Below are positions 19,609 to 33,355 of a DNA stretch of 64,000 nt, piece by piece. Numbering within the stretch: position 1 is the first letter of the stretch; every line of letters begins with the position of its first letter. The notes beneath the pieces were generated by a model, which worked only from the letters and a program-made list of their open reading frames with translations, made no database searches and had not been told where the DNA came from. The DNA is taken from NCBI RefSeq assembly GCF_010500835.1, contig NZ_JAAAMJ010000002.1:124001-188000 (forward strand). Reading direction: 5' to 3'. The position numbers and the translations under genes were made by a program. The stretch is from Aurantimonas aggregata (GTDB lineage Bacteria > Pseudomonadota > Alphaproteobacteria > Rhizobiales > Rhizobiaceae).

Positions 19609-22109
19609 TGTCCGCACCGGTCCAGACCAACGAAGCCGCGCTGAATGGCAACGGTGTCCAGAAGCCCGAGCCGCGGCTGAACGACCCGGACACGCTGGCC
19701 CGGCAGATCGTCGAGAAACTCACCTACTCGATCGGCAAGAACCCGGCCTCGGCCCGCAAATACGACTGGCTGCGCGCCACGACCCTGGCGGTTCGCGACC
19801 GGATCATCGACCACTGGTTCGAGTCGGCCGATCGCTTCGCCGAAGAGGGCGGCAAGCGGGTCTGCTATCTCTCGATGGAATTCCTGATCGGCCGCATGCT
19901 GCGCGACGCGATCAACAATCTCGGCCTCACCGAGCCGGTGCGCGAGGCGCTGGCGCGCTACGGCGTCGAGCTCGACATGATCGAGCTCCTGGAGCCGGAC
20001 GCCGCGCTCGGCAATGGCGGCCTCGGACGGCTCGCCGCCTGCTTCATGGAGTCGATGGCCTCGACCGGGGTGCCCGGCTACGGCTACGGCATCCGCTACG
20101 TCCACGGCTTCTTCCGCCAGGAGATCGCCGATGGCGCCCAGGTGGAGCTGCCGGAAAACTGGCTGGTGCATGGCAATCCGTGGGAGTTCGAGCGGCGCAA
20201 CGCCAGCTACGAGATCGGCTTCGGCGGCAAGGTCTCGATGATTCAGGAAGCCGGTCGCCCGGCGCGGCAGGTCTGGCGTCCTGCCGAGCGGGTGCTCGCC
20301 GTCGCCTACGACACGCCGATGGTCGGCTGGCGCGGCCGCCAGGTGAACACGCTGCGGCTGTGGAGCGCGCAGGCGCTCGACCCGATCCTGCTCGATGCCT
20401 TCAACTCCGGTGACCACATCGGCGCGCTGGTGGAATCCAACAAGGCCGAGGCGATCACGCGGGTGCTCTACCCGGCAGACTCCCACCAGGCAGGTCAGGA
20501 GCTGCGCCTGCGGCAGGAATATTTCTTCTCCTCCGCCTCGCTGCAGGACATCATCCGCCGGCATCTCGAAGAGAACGACAATCTGTCGAACCTTGCCGAC
20601 AAGGTCGCGATCCAGCTGAACGACACCCACCCCGCCGTGTCGGTGGCCGAACTGATGCGGCTGCTCGTCGACGTGCACGGGTTTGGATGGGACGAGGCCT
20701 GGACGATCACCCGCGCCACCTTCTCCTACACCAATCACACGCTGCTGCCGGAAGCGCTGGAGCACTGGCCGATCCATCTGTTCGAGCGGCTGCTGCCCCG
20801 GCAGATGCAGATCATCTACGCGATCAATGCCGGGATCATTCGCGAGGCGGCCCAGGAGCATGGCTATGACGACGGCCAGGTGGCCGCGATCTCGCTGATC
20901 GACGAGGGCAACGGCCGGCGCGTCCGCATGGGCCAGCTCGCTTTCGTCGGCAGCCACGCGGTCAACGGCGTCTCGGCGCTACACACCGACCTGATGAAGC
21001 AGACGGTGTTCCGCGACCTGCACGAACTCTATCCGGACCGGATCCAGAACAAGACCAACGGCGTGACGCCGCGGCGCTGGCTGATGGAGGCCAATCCCGG
21101 CCTGACGGGGCTGATCACCGAGGCGATCGGCCCGGGCTTCCTCGACGATATCGAGAAGATCATCGAGATCGACGATCTCGCCGACGACGCCGCCTTCCGC
21201 GAGCGCTTTGCCGCGATCAAGCGGCAGAACAAGGAGCGGCTTGCCAACGTCATCGGCGAACGCATGGCGACGAGCGTCGACCCGTCGGCGATCTTCGACA
21301 TCCAGGTCAAGCGCATCCACGAATACAAGCGCCAGTTCCTCAACATCATCGAGGCCATCGCCCTCTACGACCAGATCCGCTCGCATCCCGAGCGCAACTG
21401 GACGCCGCGGGTGAAGATCTTCGCCGGCAAGGCGGCGCCGAGCTACGTGCAGGCCAAGGAGATCATCCATCTGGCCAACGATGTCGGGCGGGTGATCAAC
21501 GCCGATCCGGCGGTGCGCGACCTTCTGAAGGTGGTGTTCATCCCGAACTACAATGTCAGCCTCGCCGAGATCATCATGCCGGCGGCGGATCTCTCCGAGC
21601 AGATCTCGACGGCCGGGCTCGAGGCCTCCGGCACCGGCAACATGAAGTTCGCACTGAACGGTGCGCTGACCATCGGCACGCTGGACGGCGCCAACGTCGA
21701 GATGCTGGAGCATGTCGGGGAGGACAACATCTTCATCTTCGGGCTGACCGCCAGCGAGGTGGCGCAGCGCCGCCGCGAGGCCCATAGCGGCCGCTCGATC
21801 ATCGACAACGAGCCGATGCTGCGCGAGGCGCTGGACGCGATCTCCTCCGGCCTGTTCTGCCCCGACAGCCCGTCGCGCTTCCACTCGCTGGTCTCGAACC
21901 TCTACAACAACGACTGGTGGATGATCTGCGCCGACTTCAAGGCGTACTGGGACACCCAGCGCACGCTGGACGACCTCTACACCCGGCAGGACGAGTGGCA
22001 GGCCAAGGCGGTCCACAACACCGCCCGCATGGGCTGGTTCTCCTCCGACCGCTCGATCCGCGAGTATGCCCGCGACATCTGGAAGGCGGGGCCCGGCCAG
22101 GCCGGTTGA
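19608..22109 (+). CDS. glgP: Glycogen/starch/alpha-glucan phosphorylase
   Basis: An 833-residue phosphorylase that releases glucose 1-phosphate from glycogen chain ends. The pyridoxal phosphate lysine sits in G-T-G-N-M-K-F at about residue 680. The N-terminal part has L-G-N-G-G-L-G-R-L-A-A-C-F. The start is the ATG overlapping the pgi stop at 19608; the reading frame is open further upstream inside pgi but that part is not phosphorylase. In the well-known Agrobacterium order glgP is followed by glgB; here 171 non-coding bases and then glgC follow. Confidence 0.96.
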   Translation: MSAPVQTNEAALNGNGVQKPEPRLNDPDTLARQIVEKLTYSIGKNPASARKYDWLRATTLAVRDRIIDHWFESADRFAEEGGKRVCYLSMEFLIGRMLRDAINNLGLTEPVREALARYGVELDMIELLEPDAALGNGGLGRLAACFMESMASTGVPGYGYGIRYVHGFFRQEIADGAQVELPENWLVHGNPWEFERRNASYEIGFGGKVSMIQEAGRPARQVWRPAERVLAVAYDTPMVGWRGRQVNTLRLWSAQALDPILLDAFNSGDHIGALVESNKAEAITRVLYPADSHQAGQELRLRQEYFFSSASLQDIIRRHLEENDNLSNLADKVAIQLNDTHPAVSVAELMRLLVDVHGFGWDEAWTITRATFSYTNHTLLPEALEHWPIHLFERLLPRQMQIIYAINAGIIREAAQEHGYDDGQVAAISLIDEGNGRRVRMGQLAFVGSHAVNGVSALHTDLMKQTVFRDLHELYPDRIQNKTNGVTPRRWLMEANPGLTGLITEAIGPGFLDDIEKIIEIDDLADDAAFRERFAAIKRQNKERLANVIGERMATSVDPSAIFDIQVKRIHEYKRQFLNIIEAIALYDQIRSHPERNWTPRVKIFAGKAAPSYVQAKEIIHLANDVGRVINADPAVRDLLKVVFIPNYNVSLAEIIMPAADLSEQISTAGLEASGTGNMKFALNGALTIGTLDGANVEMLEHVGEDNIFIFGLTASEVAQRRREAHSGRSIIDNEPMLREALDAISSGLFCPDSPSRFHSLVSNLYNNDWWMICADFKAYWDTQRTLDDLYTRQDEWQAKAVHNTARMGWFSSDRSIREYARDIWKAGPGQAG

Positions 22110-22280
22110 GGGCCTCTGCTTTCTGTCGCATTGGCACGCTGACGGCGTAGCCGCTTGCGCGCGGTGCGCTATCTCGCTCTGACTGGCGCGTGGGGATATT
22201 GCTGGTCACAAGCGGGCATCAGACTGGTCTCGGCCGGTCCGATGCACGGGGGCCCCCGCTGCCGTTAGGGAGGGAGAAGA

Positions 22281-23552
22281 ATGCCTGAGAATCGACGCAT
22301 CGCGCCTTTGGCGCGCGACACCATGGCCTACGTGCTGGCCGGCGGCCGGGGCAGCCGGCTCTTGGAACTGACCGATACGCGCGCCAAGCCGGCGGTGTTC
22401 TTCGGCGGCAAGACGCGGATCATCGATTTCGCCCTGTCCAACGCCATCAATTCCGGCATAAGGCGCATCGGCGTCGCCACGCAGTACAAGGCCCACAGCC
22501 TGATCCGGCACCTGCAGAACGGCTGGAACTTCCTGCGGCCGGGCCGCAACGAGAGCTTCGACATCCTGCCGGCGAGCCAGCGCGTCTCGGAAGACCAGTG
22601 GTATGCCGGCACCGCCGACGCGGTCTACCAGAACATCGACATCATCGAGGATTATGCGCCGCGCTACATCGTCATCCTCGCCGGCGACCACATCTACAAG
22701 ATGGACTACGAGTTCATGCTGCAGCAGCACGTGGACTCCAAGGCGGACGTGACGGTCGGCTGCCTGGAAGTGCCGCGCATGGAAGCCAGCGGCTTCGGCG
22801 TCATGCATGTCGACGAGAAGGACCGGATCACCGACTTCATCGAGAAGCCGGCCGACCCGCCGGCGATCCCGGGCCGGCCGGACACGGCGCTCGCCTCGAT
22901 GGGCATCTACGTCTTCGAGACGCATTTCCTCATGGACCAGCTGCGGCGCGACGCCGCCGACACAACGTCCAACCGGGATTTCGGCAAGGACATCATTCCC
23001 CATATCGTGCGCCACGGCGTCGCCTACGCGCATCGCTTCAACCGCTCGGTGGTGCGCTCGGCAAACGAGCCGGACACCGAGGCCTACTGGCGCGACGTCG
23101 GCACGGTCGACGCCTACTGGCAGGCCAATATCGACCTCACCGACATCATCCCGCCGCTCGACATCTACGATCGCGACTGGCCGATCTGGACCTACGCGGA
23201 GACCGTGCCGCCGGCGAAGTTCGTGCATGACGAGGAGGGTCGCCGGGGCTCCGCCGTCTCGTCGCTGGTCTCCGGCGACTGCATCATCTCCGGCGGCATG
23301 CTGCGGCGCTCGCTGCTGTTCACCGGCGTGCGGCAGCGCTCCTATTCGATGCTGGACCACGCCGTGGTGCTGCCGCAGTGCCATATCGGCCGCCATGCGC
23401 GCATCACCAAGGCGGTGATCGACCGCGGCGTCCACATCCCCGACGGGCTGGTCATCGGCGAGGATCCGGAGCTCGACGCCAAGCGTTTCCGCCGCACCGA
23501 GAGCGGCATCTGCCTGGTGACCAAGCCGATGATCGACAGGCTGTCCTACTGA
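22281..23552 (+). CDS. glgC: Glucose-1-phosphate adenylyltransferase (ADP-glucose pyrophosphorylase)
   Basis: A 423-residue nucleotidyltransferase that makes ADP-glucose, the committed step of glycogen synthesis. The nucleotide-binding start [12 protein letters not shown] is near residue 20, followed by [15 protein letters not shown]. The catalytic N-terminal domain is followed by a left-handed beta-helix with the hexapeptide pattern at the C-terminus. The ATG has a good ribosome site (GGGAGGGAG) upstream. Its stop overlaps the glgA start (TGATG). The 171-base gap in front may carry its own promoter, but none was clear. Confidence 0.96.
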   Translation: MPENRRIAPLARDTMAYVLAGGRGSRLLELTDTRAKPAVFFGGKTRIIDFALSNAINSGIRRIGVATQYKAHSLIRHLQNGWNFLRPGRNESFDILPASQRVSEDQWYAGTADAVYQNIDIIEDYAPRYIVILAGDHIYKMDYEFMLQQHVDSKADVTVGCLEVPRMEASGFGVMHVDEKDRITDFIEKPADPPAIPGRPDTALASMGIYVFETHFLMDQLRRDAADTTSNRDFGKDIIPHIVRHGVAYAHRFNRSVVRSANEPDTEAYWRDVGTVDAYWQANIDLTDIIPPLDIYDRDWPIWTYAETVPPAKFVHDEEGRRGSAVSSLVSGDCIISGGMLRRSLLFTGVRQRSYSMLDHAVVLPQCHIGRHARITKAVIDRGVHIPDGLVIGEDPELDAKRFRRTESGICLVTKPMIDRLSY

Positions 23553-24994
23553 TGAGCCTCAGCCTGCTCTCCGTCGCCTCGGAGGTGTTTCCGCTGATCA
23601 AGACGGGCGGCCTTGCCGACGTGGCGGGCGCGCTGCCGCTGGCGCTCGCCGAGCACGACATCGCTGTGCGGACGCTGATGCCCGGCTATCCTGACGTGAT
23701 GCGCCAGATCGGCTCGGGCGACGCGCTCTGCCGCTTCGACGATCTGTTCGGCGGGCCGGCCGTGGTGATCGGGACGACGCTCGGCGGACTCGACCTGCTG
23801 GTCCTCGACGCCCCGCATCTCTACGACCGTTCCGGCGGGCCTTACGTGACCGCCGGCGGTTTCGACCATCCGGACAACTGGGCGCGCTTTGCGGCGCTGT
23901 CCAAGGCCGGGGCGGCCATCGCGCAGGGCGCGATTCCGGGCTTTCTGCCGGATATCGTCCAGGCCCATGACTGGCAGGCGGCCCTCACCCCGGTCTATCT
24001 GGCGGTGTCGAACCGGCCGCGGCCGAAAACGGTGGTGACCGTCCACAACCTCGCCTTCCAGGGCAGCTACCCGAGTTCGATCTTCGCCTCCCTCGGCCTG
24101 CCGGACACCGCCTGGTCGATCGAGGGCGTCGAATATTACGGCAATGTTGGCTACCTGAAGGGCGGGCTGCATGCCGCCGATCTCGTCACGACGGTCAGTC
24201 CGACCTATGCGGACGAGATCCTGACGCCAGCCGGCGGCATGGGGCTCGACGGCCTGTTGCGCGGCCGCGGCGACCGGCTTGTCGGCATCGTCAACGGGAT
24301 CGACACGAGCGTCTGGGACCCGCAGACCGATCCGGCCATCGCCTGTCATTACAGCTCGAGGGCGTTGAAGGCCCGCACCCACAACAAGCGGGCGCTCGAG
24401 GGCGAGTTTGGGCTGCGTCGGGAGGACGGCCCGATCCTGGCCGTTGTAAGCCGGCTTACATGGCAGAAGGGCCTCGATCTCGTTGCCGAGGCTTGCGACG
24501 CGATCGTCGCGCGCGGCGCCCGGGTGGTGGTCGTCGGTTCGGGTGAGTCCGCGATCGAGGGACAGTTCCTGGCCGCCCACGCCCGCAATCCCGACCGGGT
24601 CGGCGTGCGGATCGGCTATGACGAGACGCTGTCGCACCGGGTTCAGGCCGGTGCCGACGCCATCCTCATCCCGTCCCGGTTCGAGCCCTGCGGCCTGACC
24701 CAGCTCTACGGCCTGCGCTACGGCTGCATCCCCTTCGTCTCCAAGGTCGGCGGCCTGGCCGACACGGTGATCGACGCCAACCACGCCGCGGCCAGCGCCG
24801 GGGTTGCGACCGGGGTAATCTTCGGCCCGCCCACCGGCCCGGCACTGATGGCGGGGGTCGACCGCGCGCTCAGGCTCTATGCCGACCCGAAAGGCTGGCG
24901 AAGCATGCAGGTTTCGGCCATGAACGCGGATGTATCCTGGCGCGCCAGCGCCCGGATCTACGCAGATCTCTTCCGCGATCTCACGAGAGAGTAG
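23552..24994 (+). CDS. glgA: Glycogen synthase (ADP-glucose dependent, GT5)
   Basis: A 480-residue glycosyltransferase that adds glucose from ADP-glucose to glycogen. The ADP-glucose-binding K-T-G-G-L is at residues 17-21 and the C-terminal P-S-R-F-E-P-C-G-L-T-Q-L-Y-G-L-R-Y-G motif is present. The ATG overlaps the glgC stop codon; frame sequence upstream of it lies inside glgC. Nine bases separate it from pgm. Confidence 0.96.
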   Translation: MSLSLLSVASEVFPLIKTGGLADVAGALPLALAEHDIAVRTLMPGYPDVMRQIGSGDALCRFDDLFGGPAVVIGTTLGGLDLLVLDAPHLYDRSGGPYVTAGGFDHPDNWARFAALSKAGAAIAQGAIPGFLPDIVQAHDWQAALTPVYLAVSNRPRPKTVVTVHNLAFQGSYPSSIFASLGLPDTAWSIEGVEYYGNVGYLKGGLHAADLVTTVSPTYADEILTPAGGMGLDGLLRGRGDRLVGIVNGIDTSVWDPQTDPAIACHYSSRALKARTHNKRALEGEFGLRREDGPILAVVSRLTWQKGLDLVAEACDAIVARGARVVVVGSGESAIEGQFLAAHARNPDRVGVRIGYDETLSHRVQAGADAILIPSRFEPCGLTQLYGLRYGCIPFVSKVGGLADTVIDANHAAASAGVATGVIFGPPTGPALMAGVDRALRLYADPKGWRSMQVSAMNADVSWRASARIYADLFRDLTRE

Positions 24995-26632
<1,638 letters not shown>

Positions 26633-26648
26633 TCGCGACGACGAGCCC

Positions 26649-28703
<2,055 letters not shown>

Positions 28704-28831
28704 GACGGCGCGCCGTCCACAGGCGCGCACCGCCCGCGTTTGCCCGCATCGCCCCGCCGCGATAGACACGGGATCCGAGCGGGGTGAGCCCGCTCGCGGA
28801 TCCCCGACACATCACCGGCAGCCGAAACCCC

Positions 28832-30649
28832 ATGGCGATCGCCCAGCTCTCCGATGCCCTGATCGACCAGATCGCCGCCGGCGAGGTGGTCGAGCGGCCG
28901 GCGAGCGTCGCCAAGGAACTGATTGAGAACGCGCTCGACGCGGGCGCGCGGCGCATCGAGATCGCCACGGCCGCGGGCGGCAAGAGCCTCCTGCGCGTCA
29001 CCGACGACGGCAGCGGTATCGCCGCCGACGAATTGCCGCTGGCGGTGCGGCGCCATTGCACCTCCAAGCTAGCGGGCGGGCTCGACGCCATCGAAACACT
29101 CGGCTTTCGCGGCGAGGCGCTGCCCTCGATCGGATCGGTGGCGCGGCTGACGGTGAAGTCCCGTGCGGCCGGTGCCGCGGAAGCCTTCGAGATCGCCGTC
29201 GATGGCGGCCGGGTGAGCGGGCCGCGCCCGGCGGCCCTGTCACGCGGCACGGTGGTCGAGGTCCGCGATCTCTTCCATGCCGTGCCGGCGCGGCTGAAAT
29301 TCCTCAAGAGCGACAGGGCCGAGGGCGCGGCTATCACCGAGATCGTCCGGCGCCTCGCCATCGCGTTTCCGGCCGTACGGTTCGAGCTCGCCGGTCCCGA
29401 CCGCACCCAGACGGTGTTCGAGGCGGTCGACGGCCGCGACAGCCTGCGGCGCATCGAGGCGGTGGTCGGCAAGGATTTCGGCGCCAATGCCATCGCCATC
29501 GCGGCCGAGCGCGAAGGCGTGCAGCTCAAAGGTTTCGCCGGCCTGCCGACCTTCCACCGCGGCAACGCGTTGGCGCAATATGTCTATGTCAACGGACGGC
29601 CGGTGCGTGACCGGCTGCTCCTCTCGGCGCTGCGCGGCGCCTATGCCGACGTGATGGCCAGGGACCGGCATCCGGTGGCCGTGCTGTTCCTGACGCTCGA
29701 CCCGGCGCTGGTCGACGTCAACGTCCATCCGGCCAAGGCCGACGTGCGCTTCCGCGATCCCGGCCTGGTCCGCGGCCTGATCGTCGGCGCGATCCGCCAG
29801 GCCTTCACCGCGGCGGGCCTGCGCGCTACGACCACGGGCGCCAGCGGCCTGATGGACCGCTTCCGCCCCGAGGGCGCTCCTGAAGCCGCGCCGCGTCGCT
29901 TCGACGGCTTCGCCCCTGGCGGGTTCGCGTCGCCGGCCCAGACAAGCTACAGCGCGTCCACCTCGCCTTATCGCCCGTTACAGGACGACGGCGCCGCAGG
30001 GCCGATCGATAGCGCAGCGCCGCCATATCGAGCCGACCCCATCGATCCGGAAGCTGGCGCCGAGCGCCGCTATCCGCTCGGCGCGGCGCGGGCGCAGCTG
30101 CACGGCAATTTCATCGTCGCCGAGACCGAGGACGGAATGGTCATCGTCGATCAGCACGCGGCACATGAGCGGCTGGTCTACGAGGCGCTGAAGACGGCGC
30201 TGCACGGCAAGACGCTGGCCTCGCAGCTCTTGCTGATCCCCGAGATCGTCGACCTGCCCGAGGACGACGCCGAGCGGCTGGCGGAGCATGCAGAGCCGCT
30301 CGGCCAGCTCGGCCTCGCGGTCGAACGCTTCGGTCCGGGCGCGGTCGCGGTGCGCGAGACACCGGCGATCCTCGGCCAGGTCGACTGCCGGCGGCTGATC
30401 CTCGACATCGCCGACGAGCTCGCCGATCTCGGCACCGCCGGGACGCTGAAGAGCCGCATCGACCACGTTGCGGCGACCATCGCCTGCCACGGCTCGGTGC
30501 GAGCGGGTCGGTCGCTGCGCCCGGAAGAGATGAACGCGCTCTTGCGCGACATGGAGGCGACGCCCGGAACCGGCCAGTGCAATCACGGCCGCCCGACCTT
30601 CATCGCCCTGAAGCTCGCCGATATCGAGAAGATGTTCGGCCGGCGCTGA
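28832..30649 (+). CDS. mutL: DNA mismatch repair endonuclease MutL
   Basis: A 605-residue protein. The GHKL ATPase domain shows [21 protein letters not shown] and G-F-R-G-E-A-L. A low-complexity linker covers about 340-415, and the C-terminal dimerisation domain carries [12 protein letters not shown] from about residue 440. This fits the D-Q-H-A-x2-E-x4-E endonuclease motif, so MutL itself likely nicks DNA, as in bacteria without MutH. The ATG at 28832 begins M-A-I-A-Q-L, and the frame from the GTG at 28784 is less likely. Confidence 0.95.
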   Translation: MAIAQLSDALIDQIAAGEVVERPASVAKELIENALDAGARRIEIATAAGGKSLLRVTDDGSGIAADELPLAVRRHCTSKLAGGLDAIETLGFRGEALPSIGSVARLTVKSRAAGAAEAFEIAVDGGRVSGPRPAALSRGTVVEVRDLFHAVPARLKFLKSDRAEGAAITEIVRRLAIAFPAVRFELAGPDRTQTVFEAVDGRDSLRRIEAVVGKDFGANAIAIAAEREGVQLKGFAGLPTFHRGNALAQYVYVNGRPVRDRLLLSALRGAYADVMARDRHPVAVLFLTLDPALVDVNVHPAKADVRFRDPGLVRGLIVGAIRQAFTAAGLRATTTGASGLMDRFRPEGAPEAAPRRFDGFAPGGFASPAQTSYSASTSPYRPLQDDGAAGPIDSAAPPYRADPIDPEAGAERRYPLGAARAQLHGNFIVAETEDGMVIVDQHAAHERLVYEALKTALHGKTLASQLLLIPEIVDLPEDDAERLAEHAEPLGQLGLAVERFGPGAVAVRETPAILGQVDCRRLILDIADELADLGTAGTLKSRIDHVAATIACHGSVRAGRSLRPEEMNALLRDMEATPGTGQCNHGRPTFIALKLADIEKMFGRR

Positions 30650-30673
30650 GCGCACGTCTGTGGCTGTTCGGCG

Positions 30674-30702
30674 TTGACGCTACCGCCGAGCCCTCCTAGG
30701 AC
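30674..30702 (+). promoter_or_regulatory. Possible sigma-70 promoter for the DUF2093 gene
   Basis: TTGACG at 30674-30679, 17 bases, then TAGGAC at 30697-30702. The -35 is good and the -10 weak. It sits 65 bases before the DUF2093 start, within the 117-base gap after mutL. Confidence 0.3.
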
Positions 30703-30766
30703 AGTCGGGCAATGCCGCATGCGTGCCCGATGACGACACGCACCCGGCCGAGAAGCGGAGATTACG

Positions 30767-30979
30767 ATGAACCGCATGGACAGCGGCGGCGAGGCGCTCC
30801 TTCGTTACGCCACGCCCGACTTCCAGGTGCTGCGCGCCGGCTCCTACGTCCGCTGCGCCGTGACCGGCGAGGCGATCCCGCTCGACCTCCTGCGCTACTG
30901 GAGCGTTGCGCGCCAGGAAGCCTATGTCGATGCCGAGGCGGCGTTCCGGCGCGAGCGCGAGACGTCGGCAGGCAGCTGA
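30767..30979 (+). CDS. DUF2093 domain protein
   Basis: A 70-residue soluble protein. The core F-x-V-L-x-x-G-S-Y-V-x-C-A-V-T-G-x-x-I-P-L-D-x-L-R-Y-W-S-V-x-R-Q-E matches the DUF2093 family of small alphaproteobacterial proteins, whose function is unknown. CGGAG lies seven bases before the ATG. It is convergent with lpxK, 16 bases away. Confidence 0.85.
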   Translation: MNRMDSGGEALLRYATPDFQVLRAGSYVRCAVTGEAIPLDLLRYWSVARQEAYVDAEAAFRRERETSAGS

Positions 30980-30995
30980 CACCAGAGACTCAGGT

Positions 30996-32027
30996 TCAGC
31001 CGTATCTACGCCGCCGGAAGGCACGCTGCGTATCGCGGACGATACGCGCGCCGAGGCTCGGCGGCAGGAAGCCGAGCACCACGTCCAGCACCTCGCATTC
31101 CTTCATGAACAGCTTTGTCGCCTCGCCGCCCGTCGACAGGCGGACGGCGTCCTTGCGGGTGGTCACGAGTTGCAGGCCGGAGCGCCAGGCGGCGGCCGAG
31201 AGCTCGTCCATGTCGCTCTTCGAGAAGACATGGTGGTCGGGGAAGTCCCTCGTCTCGGCGATCTCGGCACCCAGCCCGGCCAGGCTGTCATAGAACTTGC
31301 CGGGATCGGCGATGCCGGCGAAGGCGAGGACCCGCAGGCCCCGGAAGCGCTCGCCGCCGGGCGCGGTGATCGCTGCCTCGAAGACCGGTTTGTTGGCCCG
31401 CGCCGTGCGACGGATGAGCGGGTCCGCCGCCTCGCCGGGGCCGATCACCAGCAGCGCGTCGGCGGCGCGGATCTGGTCGAGGAGCGGCGCCCGCAGCGGC
31501 CCTGCCGGAATCACCGCGCCGTTGCCGAGACCGCGCCGCGCATCCACCGCGATCAGGGCGTAGTCGATCTGCAGGTGGGCGCTCTGGAAGCCGTCATCCA
31601 TGATGATGAAATCGACGCCCCGCTCGGCGCGGAGCATCGCGGCGGCACGCTTGCGATCGGCCGCGACCGCCGTCGGTGCCACCGTCGCCAGCAGCAGCGG
31701 CTCGTCACCGACTTCCGCCGCCGAATGATGCGCTGGATCGACGAGCACCGCCGTGCGACCGGCCCGACCATAGCCGCGTGAGACGAACCCCGGCGTGAAG
31801 CCCGCTTCCTTGGCCGCCTTTCCCAGCGCCATCGCCGTCGGCGTCTTGCCGCCGCCGCCGACGGTGAAATTGCCGACGCACAGAACCGGCACGCCGACAT
31901 CGGCGCGTGTGCCCTTTGCCAGATTGCGGCCGGCAACGCGCCCGTAGATGTAGGCCGCCGGGGCCAGCAGCCGCGCCGCGATGGACCGCTCCTGCCACCA
32001 GAATGGCGGCGTCTCGCGGTGCATCAT
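30996..32027 (-). CDS. lpxK: Tetraacyldisaccharide 4'-kinase
   Basis: A 343-residue inner-membrane-associated kinase that phosphorylates the 4' position of the lipid A disaccharide. The P-loop V-G-N-F-T-V-G-G-G-G-K-T-P is at residues 51-63, preceded by a hydrophobic, basic N-terminal anchor. Its ATG overlaps the waaA stop by four bases (ATGA at 32024-32027). It is the last gene of the leftward chain from tldE. Confidence 0.95.
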   Translation of the reverse strand: MMHRETPPFWWQERSIAARLLAPAAYIYGRVAGRNLAKGTRADVGVPVLCVGNFTVGGGGKTPTAMALGKAAKEAGFTPGFVSRGYGRAGRTAVLVDPAHHSAAEVGDEPLLLATVAPTAVAADRKRAAAMLRAERGVDFIIMDDGFQSAHLQIDYALIAVDARRGLGNGAVIPAGPLRAPLLDQIRAADALLVIGPGEAADPLIRRTARANKPVFEAAITAPGGERFRGLRVLAFAGIADPGKFYDSLAGLGAEIAETRDFPDHHVFSKSDMDELSAAAWRSGLQLVTTRKDAVRLSTGGEATKLFMKECEVLDVVLGFLPPSLGARIVRDTQRAFRRRRYG

Positions 32028-33355
32028 CGCCGCCAGGCGGCCTGGCCCCGCTGCTCGAGCCCGATCGACAGTTTCAACGGGTGCAGGAACGGCTGCAGCG
32101 CCTGCATGGTGCGCGACAGGGCGCCACGCATTTCCTCGACCGTCTCGCCGGCGGCGTCGGCCATCCGGTGCAGCGTCTTCGGCTCGTCCAGCAGCTGCTC
32201 GACATGCGCCGAGAGCGCGTCGCCGTCCCGGACGATGCGAGCGCCGCCGTTCTTCAGGAGACGCTGGTAGGAATCGCGGAAATTCTGGACGTAGCGGCCG
32301 GACAACACTGCCGTCCCCAGCATCGCTGCCTCGAGCGGGTTCTGCCCGCCCTCGCCGGCCAGCGACTTGCCGAGAAAGGCGATCTCGGTCAGCCGCAGAT
32401 AGAGCCCCATCTCGCCGGTCGTGTCGCCGAGGAAGATATCGGTCGTGTGGTCCGGCACCTCGCCGCGGCTGCGACGGGCCACGACCAGCCCGGCATCGGT
32501 CAGCAGCTTCTCGATCGCGTCGCCGCGCTCGGCATGCCTCGGCACGAGGATCGTCAGCAGGCCCGGATGGCGCTCGGCGATGCGCTTGTGGGCGGAAGCG
32601 ACGAGTTCCTCCTCGCCGGCGTGGGTCGAGAGGGCTGCCCAGCGCGGCCGGTTGCCGAAAGCCTGCCGCAGGTCAGCCAGTTCCTCCGCGACGCAGGGCG
32701 GGGGCAGGGAATCGGCCTTGAGATTGCCGGCGACCGTCACGGCGTGCGCGCCGAGAAGGCGGAAGCGCTCGCCATCGACCTCCGATTGCGCCACGACATG
32801 GGCCAGTTTCTCGAGCAGGGCCTCGGCCATCCAGGGCGCTGATTTCCAGCGCTTGAACGAGCGATCCGACAGGCGGCCATTGACCAGGACCTGCGGGATG
32901 CGGCGCCGCGCGAGTTCGAGCAGCGTCATCGGCCAGATCTCGCTCTCGGCGACGATCGCGACGTCCGGGCGCCAATGGTCGAGGAAGCGTCCGACCGAGG
33001 GCTTGAGGTCGAGCGGGACATACTGGTGCACGGCGCAGTCCGACAGCCGCTCGTCGACGAGCCTCGCCGAGGTCATGGTGCCGGTGGTGATGACGACGTT
33101 GATCCCGTCGGCGGCGATGGCGCGGACAAGCGGCGCCACGGCGACGCTTTCGCCGACGCTGGCGGCATGGACCCAGACCAGCGGGCCGGTTTCCGGGCGG
33201 GCGACGCTGGCATAGCCGTAGCGCTCGCGGCGACGGCCGGAATCCTCCTTGCCGCGCGACACACGGTAGCCGACATAGGGGCCGAGCAGCGGATAGGCGA
33301 GCGCCCCGGCGAGCCGGTATGCGACCAGGGCGGCACGGGCGAGCGGATCACTCAC
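32024..33355 (-). CDS. waaA: 3-deoxy-D-manno-octulosonic acid (Kdo) transferase
   Basis: A 443-residue GT30 glycosyltransferase that attaches Kdo to the lipid A precursor. An N-terminal membrane anchor is followed by W-V-H-A-A-S-V-G-E-S with the catalytic Glu, and later G-E-G-G-Q-N-P-L-E-A-A. The start is the GTG at 33355, which overlaps the stop of the upstream acyltransferase (GTGA, 33352-33355). The frame remains open up to 34072, but that part lies inside the neighbour and is not transferase. Confidence 0.94.
   Translation of the reverse strand: MSDPLARAALVAYRLAGALAYPLLGPYVGYRVSRGKEDSGRRRERYGYASVARPETGPLVWVHAASVGESVAVAPLVRAIAADGINVVITTGTMTSARLVDERLSDCAVHQYVPLDLKPSVGRFLDHWRPDVAIVAESEIWPMTLLELARRRIPQVLVNGRLSDRSFKRWKSAPWMAEALLEKLAHVVAQSEVDGERFRLLGAHAVTVAGNLKADSLPPPCVAEELADLRQAFGNRPRWAALSTHAGEEELVASAHKRIAERHPGLLTILVPRHAERGDAIEKLLTDAGLVVARRSRGEVPDHTTDIFLGDTTGEMGLYLRLTEIAFLGKSLAGEGGQNPLEAAMLGTAVLSGRYVQNFRDSYQRLLKNGGARIVRDGDALSAHVEQLLDEPKTLHRMADAAGETVEEMRGALSRTMQALQPFLHPLKLSIGLEQRGQAAWRR

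Noticed and set aside
28704..28717. Perfect 14-base palindrome after glgX, considered as terminator
   Set aside because: As RNA it gives only a five-base-pair stem with a four-base loop and no T run.
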